From Taishania sp. (lineage in GTDB: Bacteria; Bacteroidota; Bacteroidia; Flavobacteriales_D; Crocinitomicaceae), in assembly GCA_030150045.1 (NCBI GenBank), contig JASLGM010000045.1, positions 1 to 64,000 on the forward strand: DNA of 64,000 nt, in the 5' to 3' direction. The notes below the pieces were generated by a model. It did no database searches and was not told the origin of the DNA. It saw only the letters and a program-made list of their open reading frames with translations. Numbering within the stretch: the first letter of the stretch is position 1; each line of letters opens with the position of its first letter. Of the stretch, positions 17,551 through 27,418 are shown piece after piece. The position numbers were made by a program, and so were the translations under genes.

Positions 17551-18768
17551 TTATTTTTGAGTTTCGTCGAAACGTTTTTTGTATTCCATTGCTTTCTCTG
17601 TTTCCCCAATATTTTGGTTCAACTGGAATAAAACCATCAATACGTTTGCATTTTTCGGTTCAGAAGCCAAGTATTTTTCCAAGGGCTGAATCGCTCTTTT
17701 GAAAGATTGCTCCGCTTTGTCAATAGTTACATCATATCTCCAATCGTTCAGGTTCATCATAGATGCTTCTTTGTTCAATTCTTGTGCTTGCGTAACCAAC
17801 ATTGCACCTAAATTATACAGGGCATCTTTGTAGTTTGGATCAATTGCCAACGCTGCATTGAACGCTTTTTCTGACTTGTCATAATCCTTAAGATCCGTGT
17901 AAATAGTACCAATTACGTAGTGTAATTGCTTATTTGATGGATCCGCAGCAATTGCGTCTGTCAATGATTTTTCAGCTTCAACGTTATTTCCTTGTGCCAA
18001 GTTTACACGAACGGTTTCTAACAAAATTTCTTTGTTCATTCCCAACTTCGCTTTTCCTTCATTTAAGATTTCCAACGCTTTGTCATATTGTTTAGCGCGA
18101 GTGTAAGCATCCCCTGCAAGTGCAAATTTTTCTCCTGCCTCAGTTGGTTTAGACAAACGAGCTAATTCAGTATATGCTTCAGCTGTTTCAGTGTATTTAC
18201 CAGCATTAGAATACGAAATTGCTGCATTAGATAGATACCCTAATTCGTCAACATTTTTGGCTTGTAATAGTTTGAAAACACCGTAGAATGCTTGTGCTGC
18301 TTCTTCGTATCTTTTTTCGTCAAACGCTTTATTTGCTAAAGGTTCAATCATTCCAATTTTCATTCCGATAGATTGGTCGATATCGCCTTGGTATTTTTTT
18401 GACGTTTTATAAGATTCACGGTATGCATCAACAGAAACTTGAAGAAAATCGCGTCCAAAAGTTTGAAAAACAAATGTTGTATCTTCTTGTTTTTGCATCA
18501 AGAAAGCTGCTGAACCGTAGATTTCACCTTTGTAAAAAAGCATTCTAGGATCTTTAGCTGTTTCTGAGTTAGCTGCAGCTTTATCAATAGATTCTTTAGC
18601 ACTAATAAGTGATTTCTTTGCTTCATCTGTTTTTCCAGACATAACAGCAGGGTAGAAAACGTTTTTAAATTCTACAGCCGCATCTGTTACGACATTTTTT
18701 TGTGCGAAGGATGATGTTACCGCTATTCCAGAGAAAACCAATCCTAGTACTAGTTTACTTTTGTTCAT
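17551..18768 (-). CDS. Periplasmic TPR-repeat protein
   Basis: The 405-residue protein has a signal peptide (MNKSKLVLGLVFSGIAVTSSFAQ) and then helical TPR-type repeats. Clear ones are YLSNAAISYSNAGKYTETAE, AGDAYTRAKQYDKALEILNE, LHYVIGTIYTDLKDYDKSEK and DALYNLGAMLVTQAQEL, with the last near ASEPKNANVLMVLFQLNQN. It probably acts as a scaffold in the periplasm; no enzymatic motif is present. It begins 24 nt after the gyrA stop, so it is likely expressed from the gyrA promoter, although a functional link to gyrase is not implied. A strong terminator follows. Confidence 0.88.
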   Translation of the reverse strand: MNKSKLVLGLVFSGIAVTSSFAQKNVVTDAAVEFKNVFYPAVMSGKTDEAKKSLISAKESIDKAAANSETAKDPRMLFYKGEIYGSAAFLMQKQEDTTFVFQTFGRDFLQVSVDAYRESYKTSKKYQGDIDQSIGMKIGMIEPLANKAFDEKRYEEAAQAFYGVFKLLQAKNVDELGYLSNAAISYSNAGKYTETAEAYTELARLSKPTEAGEKFALAGDAYTRAKQYDKALEILNEGKAKLGMNKEILLETVRVNLAQGNNVEAEKSLTDAIAADPSNKQLHYVIGTIYTDLKDYDKSEKAFNAALAIDPNYKDALYNLGAMLVTQAQELNKEASMMNLNDWRYDVTIDKAEQSFKRAIQPLEKYLASEPKNANVLMVLFQLNQNIGETEKAMEYKKRFDETQK

Positions 18769-18792
18769 TTTGTTTCTTTTTGGATCAAAAAA

Positions 18793-21336
18793 TTATTCCG
18801 TTACTTCTGCATCTTCAATTGTCGTGCCATTTTCCCCTTCTTCGAAGTTTTCGTTTAAGATTTCATCATCTTCATCTTCGCTTCTTGGAACACGTGCAAC
18901 CGCAGCAATTTCAGCATTTCCACGTAAGTTAATCAGTTTCACGCCTTGCGCCGCTCTACCCATTGTACGAATGGTATCCATGTGCATGCGGATGGTTACT
19001 CCTGACTTGGTAATGATCATTAAATCTTGTTCATCTGATACATTTCCAATAGCTAAAAGTGGACCTGTTTTATCTGTGATAGAAAGCGTTTTCACTCCTT
19101 TACCACCTCGGTTTGTAACACGGTAAACCGCTTCGTTATCTGCTGGGTCATTTAAGAATGTACGTTTTCCGTATCCTTTTTCTGTCACAACAAGAATGGT
19201 AGAGTGGATGTCTTCTACGCAAACCATTCCAATTACTTCGTCTGTTTCTGAAGTCAAAGTTACAGCTCTAACTCCTGATGCGTTACGACCCATTGGACGA
19301 ACGGTTGATTCGTTAAAGCGTATTGCTCTACCGTTTTTCGTTCCGATCAATATTTCGTTTGAACCATTTGTTAATTTCGCTTCTAACAACTCGTCACCTT
19401 CACGAACAGTAATGGCGTTGATACCATTAGTTCTTGGTCTTGAGTACGCTTCTAAAGATGTTTTCTTAATCACCCCGTTTTTCGTACACATGATAATGAA
19501 GTTGTTTTCTACGTATTCTTTGTCTGTTAAATCTTGAACTTTTACGTAGGCTTTAATCTTATCGTCTTGTTCGATATTGATTAAGTTTTGTATTGCTCTT
19601 CCTTTAGAAGTTTTGTTTCCTTCGGGAATTTCATACACACGCATCCAGAAACATTTTCCTTTTTCAGTAAAGATCAATAGGTAGTTGTGGTTGGTTGCCA
19701 CAAACAATGTTTCTAAAAAGTCTTTATCGCGTGTTGCGGAACCTTTAGATCCCATTCCACCACGGTTTTGAACTTTGTATTCCGTCAAGCTCGTACGTTT
19801 TACATATCCAGCATGAGAAATAGTTACCACCACCTCTTCATCCGGAATAAGGTCTTCAATACGCATTTCAGTTGCAGAATACTCAATTTCTGAACGACGT
19901 TTGTCTCCGTATTTGTCTTTAATATATGCCAATTCGTCTTTGATGATTTGCATACGACGTTCTTTTTTCGCAAGAATGTCTTTTAAATCTTCAATTAAAG
20001 CCATTAAATCTGCGTATTCTAAACGCAATTTATCTTGCTCAAGACCTGTTAATTGACGTAAACGCATTTCAACGATCGCGCGAGATTGAATTTCAGATAG
20101 GCTGAAACGTGTCATTAGGCGTTCGCGTGCTTCTTCAGGGCTTTTTGAGCTACGAATGATTTGGATTACTTCATCAATGTTGTCTGAAGCAATGATTAAA
20201 CCTTCTAAAATGTGCGCTCTGTCTTCTGCTTTTTTCAGTTCGAATTGTGTACGACGAACAACTACTTCATGTCTAAACTCCACAAAATAGTGGATCATTT
20301 GACGCATGTTTAATAATTGTGGACGTCCATCAACCAAACAAATGTTGTTGATAGAGAATGACGTTTGTAACTGCGTGTATTTGTATAATTTGTTTAATAC
20401 AACGTTTGGAATTGCATCGCGTTTTAATTCATAAACGATACGCATTCCTGTACGGTCAGACTCATCACGGATATCGGATATTCCTTCGATTTTTTTGTCG
20501 TTTACCAATTCAGCAGTTTTCTTAATCATTTCTGCTTTGTTGACTTGGTAAGGAATTTCAGAGACAATGATTTGCTCTCTACCTTGGTATTCTTCAATTT
20601 CAGCCTTTGCACGCATTACTACGCGACCACGACCTGTCTTCATGGCTTCTCTAACCCCTTCATAACCGTAGATAATCCCTCCAGTCGGAAAGTCAGGAGC
20701 TACAATATGACTGAATAACTCGTCATCTGAAATTTCTTCATTTTCTATAGTAGCAACGATACCGTTGATGACTTCTGTCAAGTTGTGAGGTGCCATGTTG
20801 GTAGCCATTCCTACCGCAATACCTGAAGAACCATTGATGATTAGGTTCGGGAATTTTGAAGGAAGAACAGTTGGTTCATTTAAACTTTCGTCAAAGTTCG
20901 GGCGGAAATCCACGGTGTCTTTGTCTAAGTCATCCAGCATTTCTTCTGCTACTTTACGTAAACGCGCTTCGGTATAACGCATCGCTGCAGGGCTGTCACC
21001 ATCTACTGAACCGTAGTTACCTTGACCATCAACTAGTGGGTAGCGTAAAGACCAGTCTTGTGCCATACGCACCATGGTGTCGTATACTGATGAATCTCCG
21101 TGAGGGTGGTATTTACCCATTACCTCACCCACGATTCTCGCTGATTTCTTATGAGGTCGGTTTGAGAATACACCGAGTTCCTGCATTCCAAAAAGTACAC
21201 GTCTGTGTACAGGTTTGAATCCGTCACGAACATCTGGAAGTGCCCTTGAAACAATCACAGACATCGAATAGTCGATGTATGCCGATTTCATCTCTTGCTC
21301 GATGTTCACTTGTATTATTCTTTCTCCGTCTGCCAT
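18793..21336 (-). CDS. gyrA: DNA gyrase subunit A
   Basis: GyrA breaks and rejoins DNA as part of the A2B2 gyrase that introduces negative supercoils. The breakage-reunion domain starts MADGERIIQVNIEQEM. The catalytic tyrosine is Y121 in AAMRYTEAR. The quinolone-determining stretch HPHGDSSVYD keeps Ser and Asp at the positions equivalent to E. coli S83 and D87, the susceptible form. The C-terminal beta-pinwheel blades are visible (repeated GRAIR, GKGV-type turns), with GyrA-box-like NRGGMGSKG. An acidic tail ends the protein. The 847-residue length is normal. It is followed by a TPR gene after 24 nt; gyrB is not in the window. Confidence 0.97.
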   Translation of the reverse strand: MADGERIIQVNIEQEMKSAYIDYSMSVIVSRALPDVRDGFKPVHRRVLFGMQELGVFSNRPHKKSARIVGEVMGKYHPHGDSSVYDTMVRMAQDWSLRYPLVDGQGNYGSVDGDSPAAMRYTEARLRKVAEEMLDDLDKDTVDFRPNFDESLNEPTVLPSKFPNLIINGSSGIAVGMATNMAPHNLTEVINGIVATIENEEISDDELFSHIVAPDFPTGGIIYGYEGVREAMKTGRGRVVMRAKAEIEEYQGREQIIVSEIPYQVNKAEMIKKTAELVNDKKIEGISDIRDESDRTGMRIVYELKRDAIPNVVLNKLYKYTQLQTSFSINNICLVDGRPQLLNMRQMIHYFVEFRHEVVVRRTQFELKKAEDRAHILEGLIIASDNIDEVIQIIRSSKSPEEARERLMTRFSLSEIQSRAIVEMRLRQLTGLEQDKLRLEYADLMALIEDLKDILAKKERRMQIIKDELAYIKDKYGDKRRSEIEYSATEMRIEDLIPDEEVVVTISHAGYVKRTSLTEYKVQNRGGMGSKGSATRDKDFLETLFVATNHNYLLIFTEKGKCFWMRVYEIPEGNKTSKGRAIQNLINIEQDDKIKAYVKVQDLTDKEYVENNFIIMCTKNGVIKKTSLEAYSRPRTNGINAITVREGDELLEAKLTNGSNEILIGTKNGRAIRFNESTVRPMGRNASGVRAVTLTSETDEVIGMVCVEDIHSTILVVTEKGYGKRTFLNDPADNEAVYRVTNRGGKGVKTLSITDKTGPLLAIGNVSDEQDLMIITKSGVTIRMHMDTIRTMGRAAQGVKLINLRGNAEIAAVARVPRSEDEDDEILNENFEEGENGTTIEDAEVTE

Positions 21337-21524
21337 CTTGTCATTTTTTTTGAATTTGCTTGCGTAAAATAGTAGACAAGCAATTGCCGAAATTAGTCAT
21401 TTCGACTTAAAAAACAACATTTTCAAGCGTAAACTTTTATTGGTATGGTTATTGAAAATCTTTTGCTGTATGTTTAATTCGCTTTTTAAACAATAACGTG
21501 TGTAAAAGCCGTGTTTATAAACTA

Positions 21525-21553
21525 TTGAACGCACGTACATTTTTATAAATTTG
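21525..21553 (+). promoter_or_regulatory. Promoter of clpC
   Basis: TTG at 21525-21527 and TAAATTTG at 21546-21553 are 18 nt apart, a full match to the Bacteroidota consensus. The predicted leader is about 40 nt. I did not find a CIRCE-like inverted repeat between promoter and start. Confidence 0.65.
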
Positions 21554-21598
21554 TAAGAATACCGTGGAATACCAAAACCACTTTTATTATAGTTTGAT

Positions 21599-24157
21599 AT
21601 GGAAGCAAAATTTTCTCCTCGTGTAAAAGATGTCATCGGATACAGCCGTGAAGAAGCATTACGTTTGGGTAATGACTACATTGGTGTTGAGCATCTTTTA
21701 CTTGGAATCATCAGAGAAGGTGACGGAACGGCCATTCGCTTGTTGAAGGAATTCAACATCGACTTAAGAGCACTTAGACAAGAAATGGAGTCAAATCTGA
21801 TTAAAAACGGAAATACTTCTGTGTCTGAGGTGAATAAAATAAATATTCCACTCGTAAAGCAAGCGGAAAGGGTGTTGAAAATGACTTATTTAGAGTCAAA
21901 AGTATACAAAAGCCCAATGATTGGTACAGAACATTTGCTACTGTCCATGCTTAGAGATGAAAACAGCTACGCCTGCCGAGTGTTGAATAAATACGGAATC
22001 ATATATGATAACGTGAAAGAAGAACTTGAAAATATTATGAACGACGAGCCAAATGCTGCTCCAAATATTCAATTCCCGAAAGCAGAAATTCCGGGAGCAG
22101 GAGACGACGATGGAGAAGGAATCTCTGGTGGTGGATTACGAAAATCTGCAGATCCTAAATCAAAAACACCAGTTTTAGATAATTTTGGACGTGACCTTAC
22201 CAAAATGGCCGAAATAGGAAAGTTAGATCCTATTGTTGGACGTGAAAAGGAAATTGAACGTGTCTCACAAATCCTTTCGCGAAGAAAGAAAAACAATCCG
22301 ATACTTATTGGTGAACCAGGCGTTGGAAAATCGGCTATTGCTGAAGGATTGGCTTTGAGAATTGTGCAACGAAAAGTGTCACGGGTATTGTTCAATAAAC
22401 GTATTATCTCTTTAGATCTAGCTTCTTTAGTCGCAGGAACTAAATACAGAGGACAGTTTGAAGAACGCATGAAGGCAGTAATGCAAGAAGTGGAAAAGAA
22501 TCCAGATATCATCTTGTTTATTGATGAAATCCACACCATAATTGGAGCAGGTGGAGCTTCTGGATCATTAGACGCCTCAAACATGTTTAAGCCAGCTTTA
22601 GCGCGCGGAGAACTACAAGCAATCGGAGCGACAACTTTGGACGAGTACCGTCAATATATTGAAAAAGACGGTGCCTTAGAAAGACGTTTCCAAAAAGTAA
22701 TCGTAGAGCCAACCACCATCGACGAAACGATTCAAATTTTGAATAACATCAAAGAAAGATACGAAGACCACCATTTGGTTACCTATACAGACGAAGCTTT
22801 AATCGCTTGTGTTAAATTGACGGAACGCTACATTACCGACCGACATTTACCGGATAAAGCCATTGACGCATTGGACGAAGTGGGCTCAAGAGTGCACCTG
22901 ACAAATATTAATGTTCCTCAATCTATTATTGATCTTGAAGAAGAAATCGAAGAGTTGAAAATCAAAAAGAACGACGCTGTTTCTAAGCAAAATTTTGAAT
23001 TGGCGAAGAACATTTTCGATTCAGAAGGATTGTTGACAAAACAGTTGGATGCAGAGAAGAAAAAATGGGAGGAAGAATCGGAAAATAACCGTGTAACGGT
23101 AACAGAACAACACGTAGCAGAAGTCGTTTCTATGATGTCCGGAGTGCCTGTAACTCGCATCTCTCAGTCTGAGACAGGTAAGTTGATTGACATGGCGGAG
23201 AACATGAAAGGGAAAGTGATTGGTCAAGACGAAGCCGTAGCAAAGGTGGTGAAAGCTATTCAGCGTAACAGAGCAGGATTAAAGGACCCAAACAAGCCAA
23301 TCGGTTCTTTCTTTTTCCTCGGACCAACTGGTGTTGGGAAAACGCAATTAGCAAAGGTTTTAGCGAAGAATTTATTCGATTCCGAAGAAGCGCTAATTCG
23401 TATTGATATGTCTGAATACATGGAGAAATTCTCGATTTCTCGTTTGGTGGGAGCGCCTCCAGGATATGTAGGATACGAAGAAGGTGGGCAGCTGACCGAA
23501 AAAGTACGTAGAAAACCGTATTCCATCGTGTTGTTGGACGAAATCGAAAAAGCGCACCCAGATGTGTTTAACTTGTTACTTCAAGTACTCGACGATGGAC
23601 ACATGACAGATGGTTTAGGACGTAAAATCGACTTTAAAAACACCATTTTGATCATGACTTCCAATATCGGAGCACGACAATTGGCGGATTTTGGATCAGG
23701 TGTTGGTTTTGGTACAAAAGCGAAGGAAGAACAAAAAACAGAACACGCAAGATCTGTTGTGCAAGCCGCATTAAGAAAGGCTTTCTCACCGGAATTCTTG
23801 AATAGAGTAGACGATATGATCATGTTTAATTCTCTGAAAAGAGAAGATATTCACAAGATCATTGACATTGAGTTGTCGAAGTTGTATAGTCGCATAAACG
23901 ACCTTGGTTTCACTATCGAATTGACGGATAAAGCCAAAGATTTTATCGTGGAAAAAGGGTATGATGAAAAATTTGGTGCAAGACCCTTGAAACGTGCGAT
24001 TCAGAAGTTTATTGAAGATCCTTTGGCAGAAGAAATCATCAAGGGAACACTCGTAGAAGGCGACAAAATTGTCATGGATTTAAACGAGGCAGGAACCGAA
24101 TTGGAGACAAAATCTACCAAAAGGAAAGCGAAAAAAGTGACAAAGAAAGAAGATTAA
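21599..24157 (+). CDS. clpC: ATP-dependent Clp protease ATP-binding subunit ClpC
   Basis: ClpC is a hexameric unfoldase that feeds proteins to ClpP. The order is a double Clp_N domain (RVKDVIGYSREEALRLGNDY onward, to about 145), AAA-1 with Walker A GEPGVGKS (about 238) and ILFIDEIHTI, and a UVR/middle segment (NFELAKNIFDSEGLLTKQL, about 460-500), which separates ClpC from ClpB and ClpA. AAA-2 has GPTGVGKTQLAK (about 575), VLLDEIEKAHPDV and the C-terminal D2-small domain (GYDEKFGARPLKRAIQ). The 852-residue length is typical. The gene is monocistronic between its own promoter and terminator. Confidence 0.97.
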   Translation: MEAKFSPRVKDVIGYSREEALRLGNDYIGVEHLLLGIIREGDGTAIRLLKEFNIDLRALRQEMESNLIKNGNTSVSEVNKINIPLVKQAERVLKMTYLESKVYKSPMIGTEHLLLSMLRDENSYACRVLNKYGIIYDNVKEELENIMNDEPNAAPNIQFPKAEIPGAGDDDGEGISGGGLRKSADPKSKTPVLDNFGRDLTKMAEIGKLDPIVGREKEIERVSQILSRRKKNNPILIGEPGVGKSAIAEGLALRIVQRKVSRVLFNKRIISLDLASLVAGTKYRGQFEERMKAVMQEVEKNPDIILFIDEIHTIIGAGGASGSLDASNMFKPALARGELQAIGATTLDEYRQYIEKDGALERRFQKVIVEPTTIDETIQILNNIKERYEDHHLVTYTDEALIACVKLTERYITDRHLPDKAIDALDEVGSRVHLTNINVPQSIIDLEEEIEELKIKKNDAVSKQNFELAKNIFDSEGLLTKQLDAEKKKWEEESENNRVTVTEQHVAEVVSMMSGVPVTRISQSETGKLIDMAENMKGKVIGQDEAVAKVVKAIQRNRAGLKDPNKPIGSFFFLGPTGVGKTQLAKVLAKNLFDSEEALIRIDMSEYMEKFSISRLVGAPPGYVGYEEGGQLTEKVRRKPYSIVLLDEIEKAHPDVFNLLLQVLDDGHMTDGLGRKIDFKNTILIMTSNIGARQLADFGSGVGFGTKAKEEQKTEHARSVVQAALRKAFSPEFLNRVDDMIMFNSLKREDIHKIIDIELSKLYSRINDLGFTIELTDKAKDFIVEKGYDEKFGARPLKRAIQKFIEDPLAEEIIKGTLVEGDKIVMDLNEAGTELETKSTKRKAKKVTKKED

Positions 24158-24179
24158 TTTTCTAACTTAAATAAAAGGA

Positions 24180-24211
24180 AGCCGGTGAATGTCTGTTCAT
24201 CGGCTTTTTTT
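24180..24211 (+). terminator. Rho-independent terminator of clpC
   Basis: AGCCGGTGAA pairs with TTCATCGGCT around a 6-nt loop, followed by seven Ts, 23 nt after the clpC stop. Confidence 0.9.
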
Positions 24212-24243
24212 GTGTGAAAAAGGGAAGGAGGTAATTCCTATTT

Positions 24244-24552
24244 GGCTGCCAATTCGTCCTGCGAGCTTTAGTGCTTAGGTTGAATCATTACCTTGCTAAT
24301 TTCTCTGAGCAGCTTCTAAAGTCGCTTCTCCTCCAAAAGCAAGTGTGTGTTCAACCTAGCGCAGCTATCGCTCTACGTTCGGGCAGAAGGACTGTGTTTC
24401 AAGTGTGGTTTCTCGAAAAGTGATATGTGTTATTTTGAAACGAGATTTCGCGTTAGGGATAGCAGTGGCATCCCCCTCTCCAAGACTTTGGTGAGGGGAT
24501 ATAACGGATAGCCCGCCCTCTCCCCAAAAGCTTTTGGGGAGAGGGAACGCCC
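24244..24552 (+). repeat. Structured intergenic element, copy B (full length, diverged 5' module)
   Basis: The 5' module (24244-24390) begins GGCTGCCAATTCG and carries the loop motif AGCTTCTAAAGTCGC and AGCTATCGC...CGTTCGGGC, more diverged than in copies A and C. The 3' module (24450-24552) reads GCGTTAGGGATAGCAGTGGC to GGAACGCCC, with ACGGATAGCCCG between the hairpins. Hairpin 1 is CCCCTCTCCAA with TTGGTGAGGGG; hairpin 2 is CCCTCTCCCCAAAAG with CTTTTGGGGAGAGGG. It fills the gap between the convergent clpC and kup genes. Confidence 0.85.
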
Positions 24553-24607
24553 AGAAAAAAATTGATTTTTAAAAAAGTATTCTTCCTTACTTGGAATAAT
24601 ATAAAAC

Positions 24608-26566
24608 TTAATAGGTCGTTTTTCGATGTAAAGCAATGTGCTTCGGCGGTTTGACAACAATAGGCGTTTGCTCGACCAATACATCGCTTTTTTCTAAACC
24701 AAAAGCCTGTTCATCGCGCATAGCAAAACGTTTCAGGAAGAAGAAGCTTTTTAACACCAATCCTTCACGGAAAGCAAATTCGTTCTCAATAGAAAGGTAT
24801 TTTTCAATCACTACAAATTTGAAATCCACAGATGGGTTGTACTTAGTCGATCCGTTGTATTTAAGATGTAAGTCAAGCTCTTTGTTTTCAACTAATTCTT
24901 GCACAATTTTCAAGAAATAAAGTTCTGTTTTGGGTTGAATACGGAACCCCACGTTGATCACGATTTTCATGATTTTATCTTCTACCAATTCATGCACTTC
25001 GTAATCCAATGTGTAAGGGTGATTGGAACGGTTAATGTGTAAAAACCAATACACATCTGCACGTTTTGGTTTTTTTGCTAAAATAGATTGGATGATTCGC
25101 TCCTCAATTTCGAATAGATTATTGGATTTTGTCAGGTAAATTAAGTGCGTTGTAAATTTAGGAATACTGATGTCTGCGCTTAACTCAGTCAATAAAGGAA
25201 TTTGACTTTTTAAGGGGATGAACTTCGTATATTTTGTATTCACTTTTCCACCGTAAAAAGAAGCGTACATTACAAAGAAGAAGAGAATTCCGACCAAAAT
25301 GGTAACATAACCACCGTCTCTGAATTTTACTAAATTGGCTATAAAGAACGAGATTTCGATGGATAAAAATACAAGCATAAGTGCGTAAACGGCTAATTTG
25401 TTCCATCTCAATTTGTAACGTAGGAAAATAAACAAAAGCGTGGTGGTAGTCAACATCGCAATGGTGATGGCCAAACCGTAAGCGGCTTCCATGTTTGTGG
25501 AATTTTGGAAGTATAAAACGGTAAACATACAACCGATCCATAAGATGAAGTTAAGGCTAGGAATATAGATTTGTCCTTTTAGATCAGAGGGTTGTTTGAC
25601 CAATATTTTTGGCCAGAAGTTTAAGTTAATGGCTTCGTTAATTAGGGTGAATGAACCGCTTATTAAGGCTTGAGATGCAACAATTGCGGCTAGAGTTGAA
25701 AGGATGATACTTGGTAATATCAATGCAGTGGGTATCATTTCAAAGAAGGGATTTCTTTCATGTAAGAACAAATCGCCTTGGTGCATAAGCCATGCAGCTT
25801 GACCTAAATAGTTAATGACCAAGCTTGTTTTTACAAATCCCCAAGTGATTCGAATGTTCTTTTTTCCACAGTGTCCCAAATCCGAATAAAGCGCTTCGGC
25901 ACCTGTTGTACATAGAAATACAGCACCAAGGATCCAGAAACCATGAGGGTATTTTACCAATAAATCAAAGGCGTACATTGGGTTTAAGCTTTTGATGACC
26001 TCTGGGTTTTTTAGGATACCAATCATTCCAAAACTAAGGATGACTGTAAACCAAAGAAGCATAATTGGTCCAAAGGCTTTTCCGATTTTATCGCTTCCAA
26101 AACGTTGTAAGAAAAAGACGATAGATAGGATGAATAAGATGATGGGAACGACGTGAATGTCTTCCATGTGTGGAATGATTTTTAGACCTTCAATGGCAGA
26201 TGTTACCGAAACTGCAGGTGTAATAATTCCGTCGGCGAGAAGAGCGCAGGCACCAATCATGGTCGGAATGATTATTTTCTTTCCATAGCGTTTAATTAAA
26301 CCGTAGAGCGCAAAAATACCACCTTCTCCGTCGTTGTCTGCACGCAAAGTAATCCAAACATACTTAATGGTTGTTTGAAATACGAGTGTCCAAAAGATAC
26401 ATGATACACCTCCGTAAACAAGTTCTTGAGTGATGGGTCTATTTCCAATTATTGCTTTAAATGAATAGAGGGGACTCGTTCCAATATCTCCATAGATTAT
26501 GCCTAAAGCGACAATTAAAGAAACGGCTGTAACCGTGTTTTTTAGATTAGAATGACTTGTTTCCAT
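24608..26566 (-). CDS. kup: Potassium uptake protein Kup
   Basis: Kup is a proton-coupled potassium importer in the inner membrane. The protein begins with a cytoplasmic end and TM1 TVTAVSLIVALGIIYGDIGT, then the family motifs GTSPLYSF, DGEGGIFALYGLI and DGIITPAVSVTSAIEGLK. About twelve membrane helices run to residue 450, followed by a cytoplasmic C-terminal domain of about 200 residues. The 652-residue length matches the family. It is a single gene; I see no clear promoter box or ion riboswitch in the 200 nt upstream. Confidence 0.96.
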   Translation of the reverse strand: METSHSNLKNTVTAVSLIVALGIIYGDIGTSPLYSFKAIIGNRPITQELVYGGVSCIFWTLVFQTTIKYVWITLRADNDGEGGIFALYGLIKRYGKKIIIPTMIGACALLADGIITPAVSVTSAIEGLKIIPHMEDIHVVPIILFILSIVFFLQRFGSDKIGKAFGPIMLLWFTVILSFGMIGILKNPEVIKSLNPMYAFDLLVKYPHGFWILGAVFLCTTGAEALYSDLGHCGKKNIRITWGFVKTSLVINYLGQAAWLMHQGDLFLHERNPFFEMIPTALILPSIILSTLAAIVASQALISGSFTLINEAINLNFWPKILVKQPSDLKGQIYIPSLNFILWIGCMFTVLYFQNSTNMEAAYGLAITIAMLTTTTLLFIFLRYKLRWNKLAVYALMLVFLSIEISFFIANLVKFRDGGYVTILVGILFFFVMYASFYGGKVNTKYTKFIPLKSQIPLLTELSADISIPKFTTHLIYLTKSNNLFEIEERIIQSILAKKPKRADVYWFLHINRSNHPYTLDYEVHELVEDKIMKIVINVGFRIQPKTELYFLKIVQELVENKELDLHLKYNGSTKYNPSVDFKFVVIEKYLSIENEFAFREGLVLKSFFFLKRFAMRDEQAFGLEKSDVLVEQTPIVVKPPKHIALHRKTTY

Positions 26567-26738
26567 CTCTACTGGAGAATTAATATTTGAAGCGTCGAAA
26601 TTAATGTATCTTCAGCTAGCTTGGTTGAAAAAAAACAATTATTTCACACTTTTGTTTCAGTTTTACTAAACAATTTAGTAAAACGATTTTAGAAAGGAAA
26701 GAATAATGAATATTTAGGTATTTCCGTTGCAAATAAAC

Positions 26739-26768
26739 TTGTAAAAAGCGAATGTCTTTTTATTTTTG
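26739..26768 (+). promoter_or_regulatory. Promoter of the Crp/Fnr regulator gene
   Basis: TTG (26739-26741) and TATTTTTG (26761-26768) are 19 nt apart. The -7 box ends 5 nt before the ATG at 26774, so the mRNA would be leaderless or nearly so. Confidence 0.6.
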
Positions 26769-26773
26769 TTGTT

Positions 26774-27340
26774 ATGGAGATACAGTCATTTTTAAACCAA
26801 TTTGGTTTAAGTGAAGAAGAGACACAATTAATGATGGGATTGCTAACACCTGTTAGCTTCACGCAAGGAGAACGTGTGGGAAAAGTTAATGCGGTTGCTG
26901 ATACTATTTATTATGTAGAGTCGGGTATGATTCGTGCATATCGCATCATTGACGGTGATGATTTTACATATGCTTTCTTTCCATCTGGAGAGTTATGTGT
27001 GGATTATCAATCTTTAATTCTTCAATCCCCAAGTCAATTGTATTTAGAATGTTTGTCGCCTACGAAAGCATACGCGTTAAGTTATACTAAGATCCAACAA
27101 CATTTTGCTGCGCATCCGCGTATTGAACGTATTGGTTTCCGTTTATCTCAATCAGCTTACCTACGATTAGCCGATCGGGTAAATGAATTTCAAACAGATT
27201 CATTGGAACAACGCTATTTAAATCTTATTGAGCACCACGAAGACCTTTTTCAAATGGCGCCATTACAGCATTTAGCTTCTTATTTAGGGGTTAAACCACA
27301 AAGTTTAAGTAGAATCCGTGCTAAAATTGTTAAAAAATGA
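26774..27340 (+). CDS. Crp/Fnr family transcriptional regulator
   Basis: The 188-residue protein has an N-terminal cyclic-nucleotide-binding-like beta-barrel (FTQGERVGKVNAVADTIYYV, then a PSGELCVDYQSL stretch in the phosphate-cassette position) and a C-terminal winged helix whose recognition part reads LASYLGVKPQSLSRIRAKI. The cassette lacks the RAAT-type signature of true cAMP-binding Crp, so another ligand or none is likely. Family members of this short type are common in Bacteroidota next to exporters. The gene lies 78 nt upstream of a TolC/HlyD/ABC-2 operon in the same direction and is the obvious candidate regulator. Confidence 0.88.
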   Translation: MEIQSFLNQFGLSEEETQLMMGLLTPVSFTQGERVGKVNAVADTIYYVESGMIRAYRIIDGDDFTYAFFPSGELCVDYQSLILQSPSQLYLECLSPTKAYALSYTKIQQHFAAHPRIERIGFRLSQSAYLRLADRVNEFQTDSLEQRYLNLIEHHEDLFQMAPLQHLASYLGVKPQSLSRIRAKIVKK

Positions 27341-27390
27341 AAAAATATTGTTTTTTAACATAGGTGAATTTTAGAGGTAAATCAATTCTC

Positions 27391-27398
27391 TACCTTTG
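27391..27398 (+). promoter_or_regulatory. Possible -7 element of the efflux operon promoter
   Basis: TACCTTTG matches TAnnTTTG and lies 21 nt before the TolC-like ATG. A clear -33 TTG is missing, which would fit a promoter that needs an activator. Confidence 0.45.
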
Positions 27399-27418
27399 TC
27401 CTATAAAATCGAAAAACA

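Noticed and set aside
24430..24684. Small frame across element B and the end of kup
   Set aside because: It runs through the structured repeat and antisense to kup; no coding signal.
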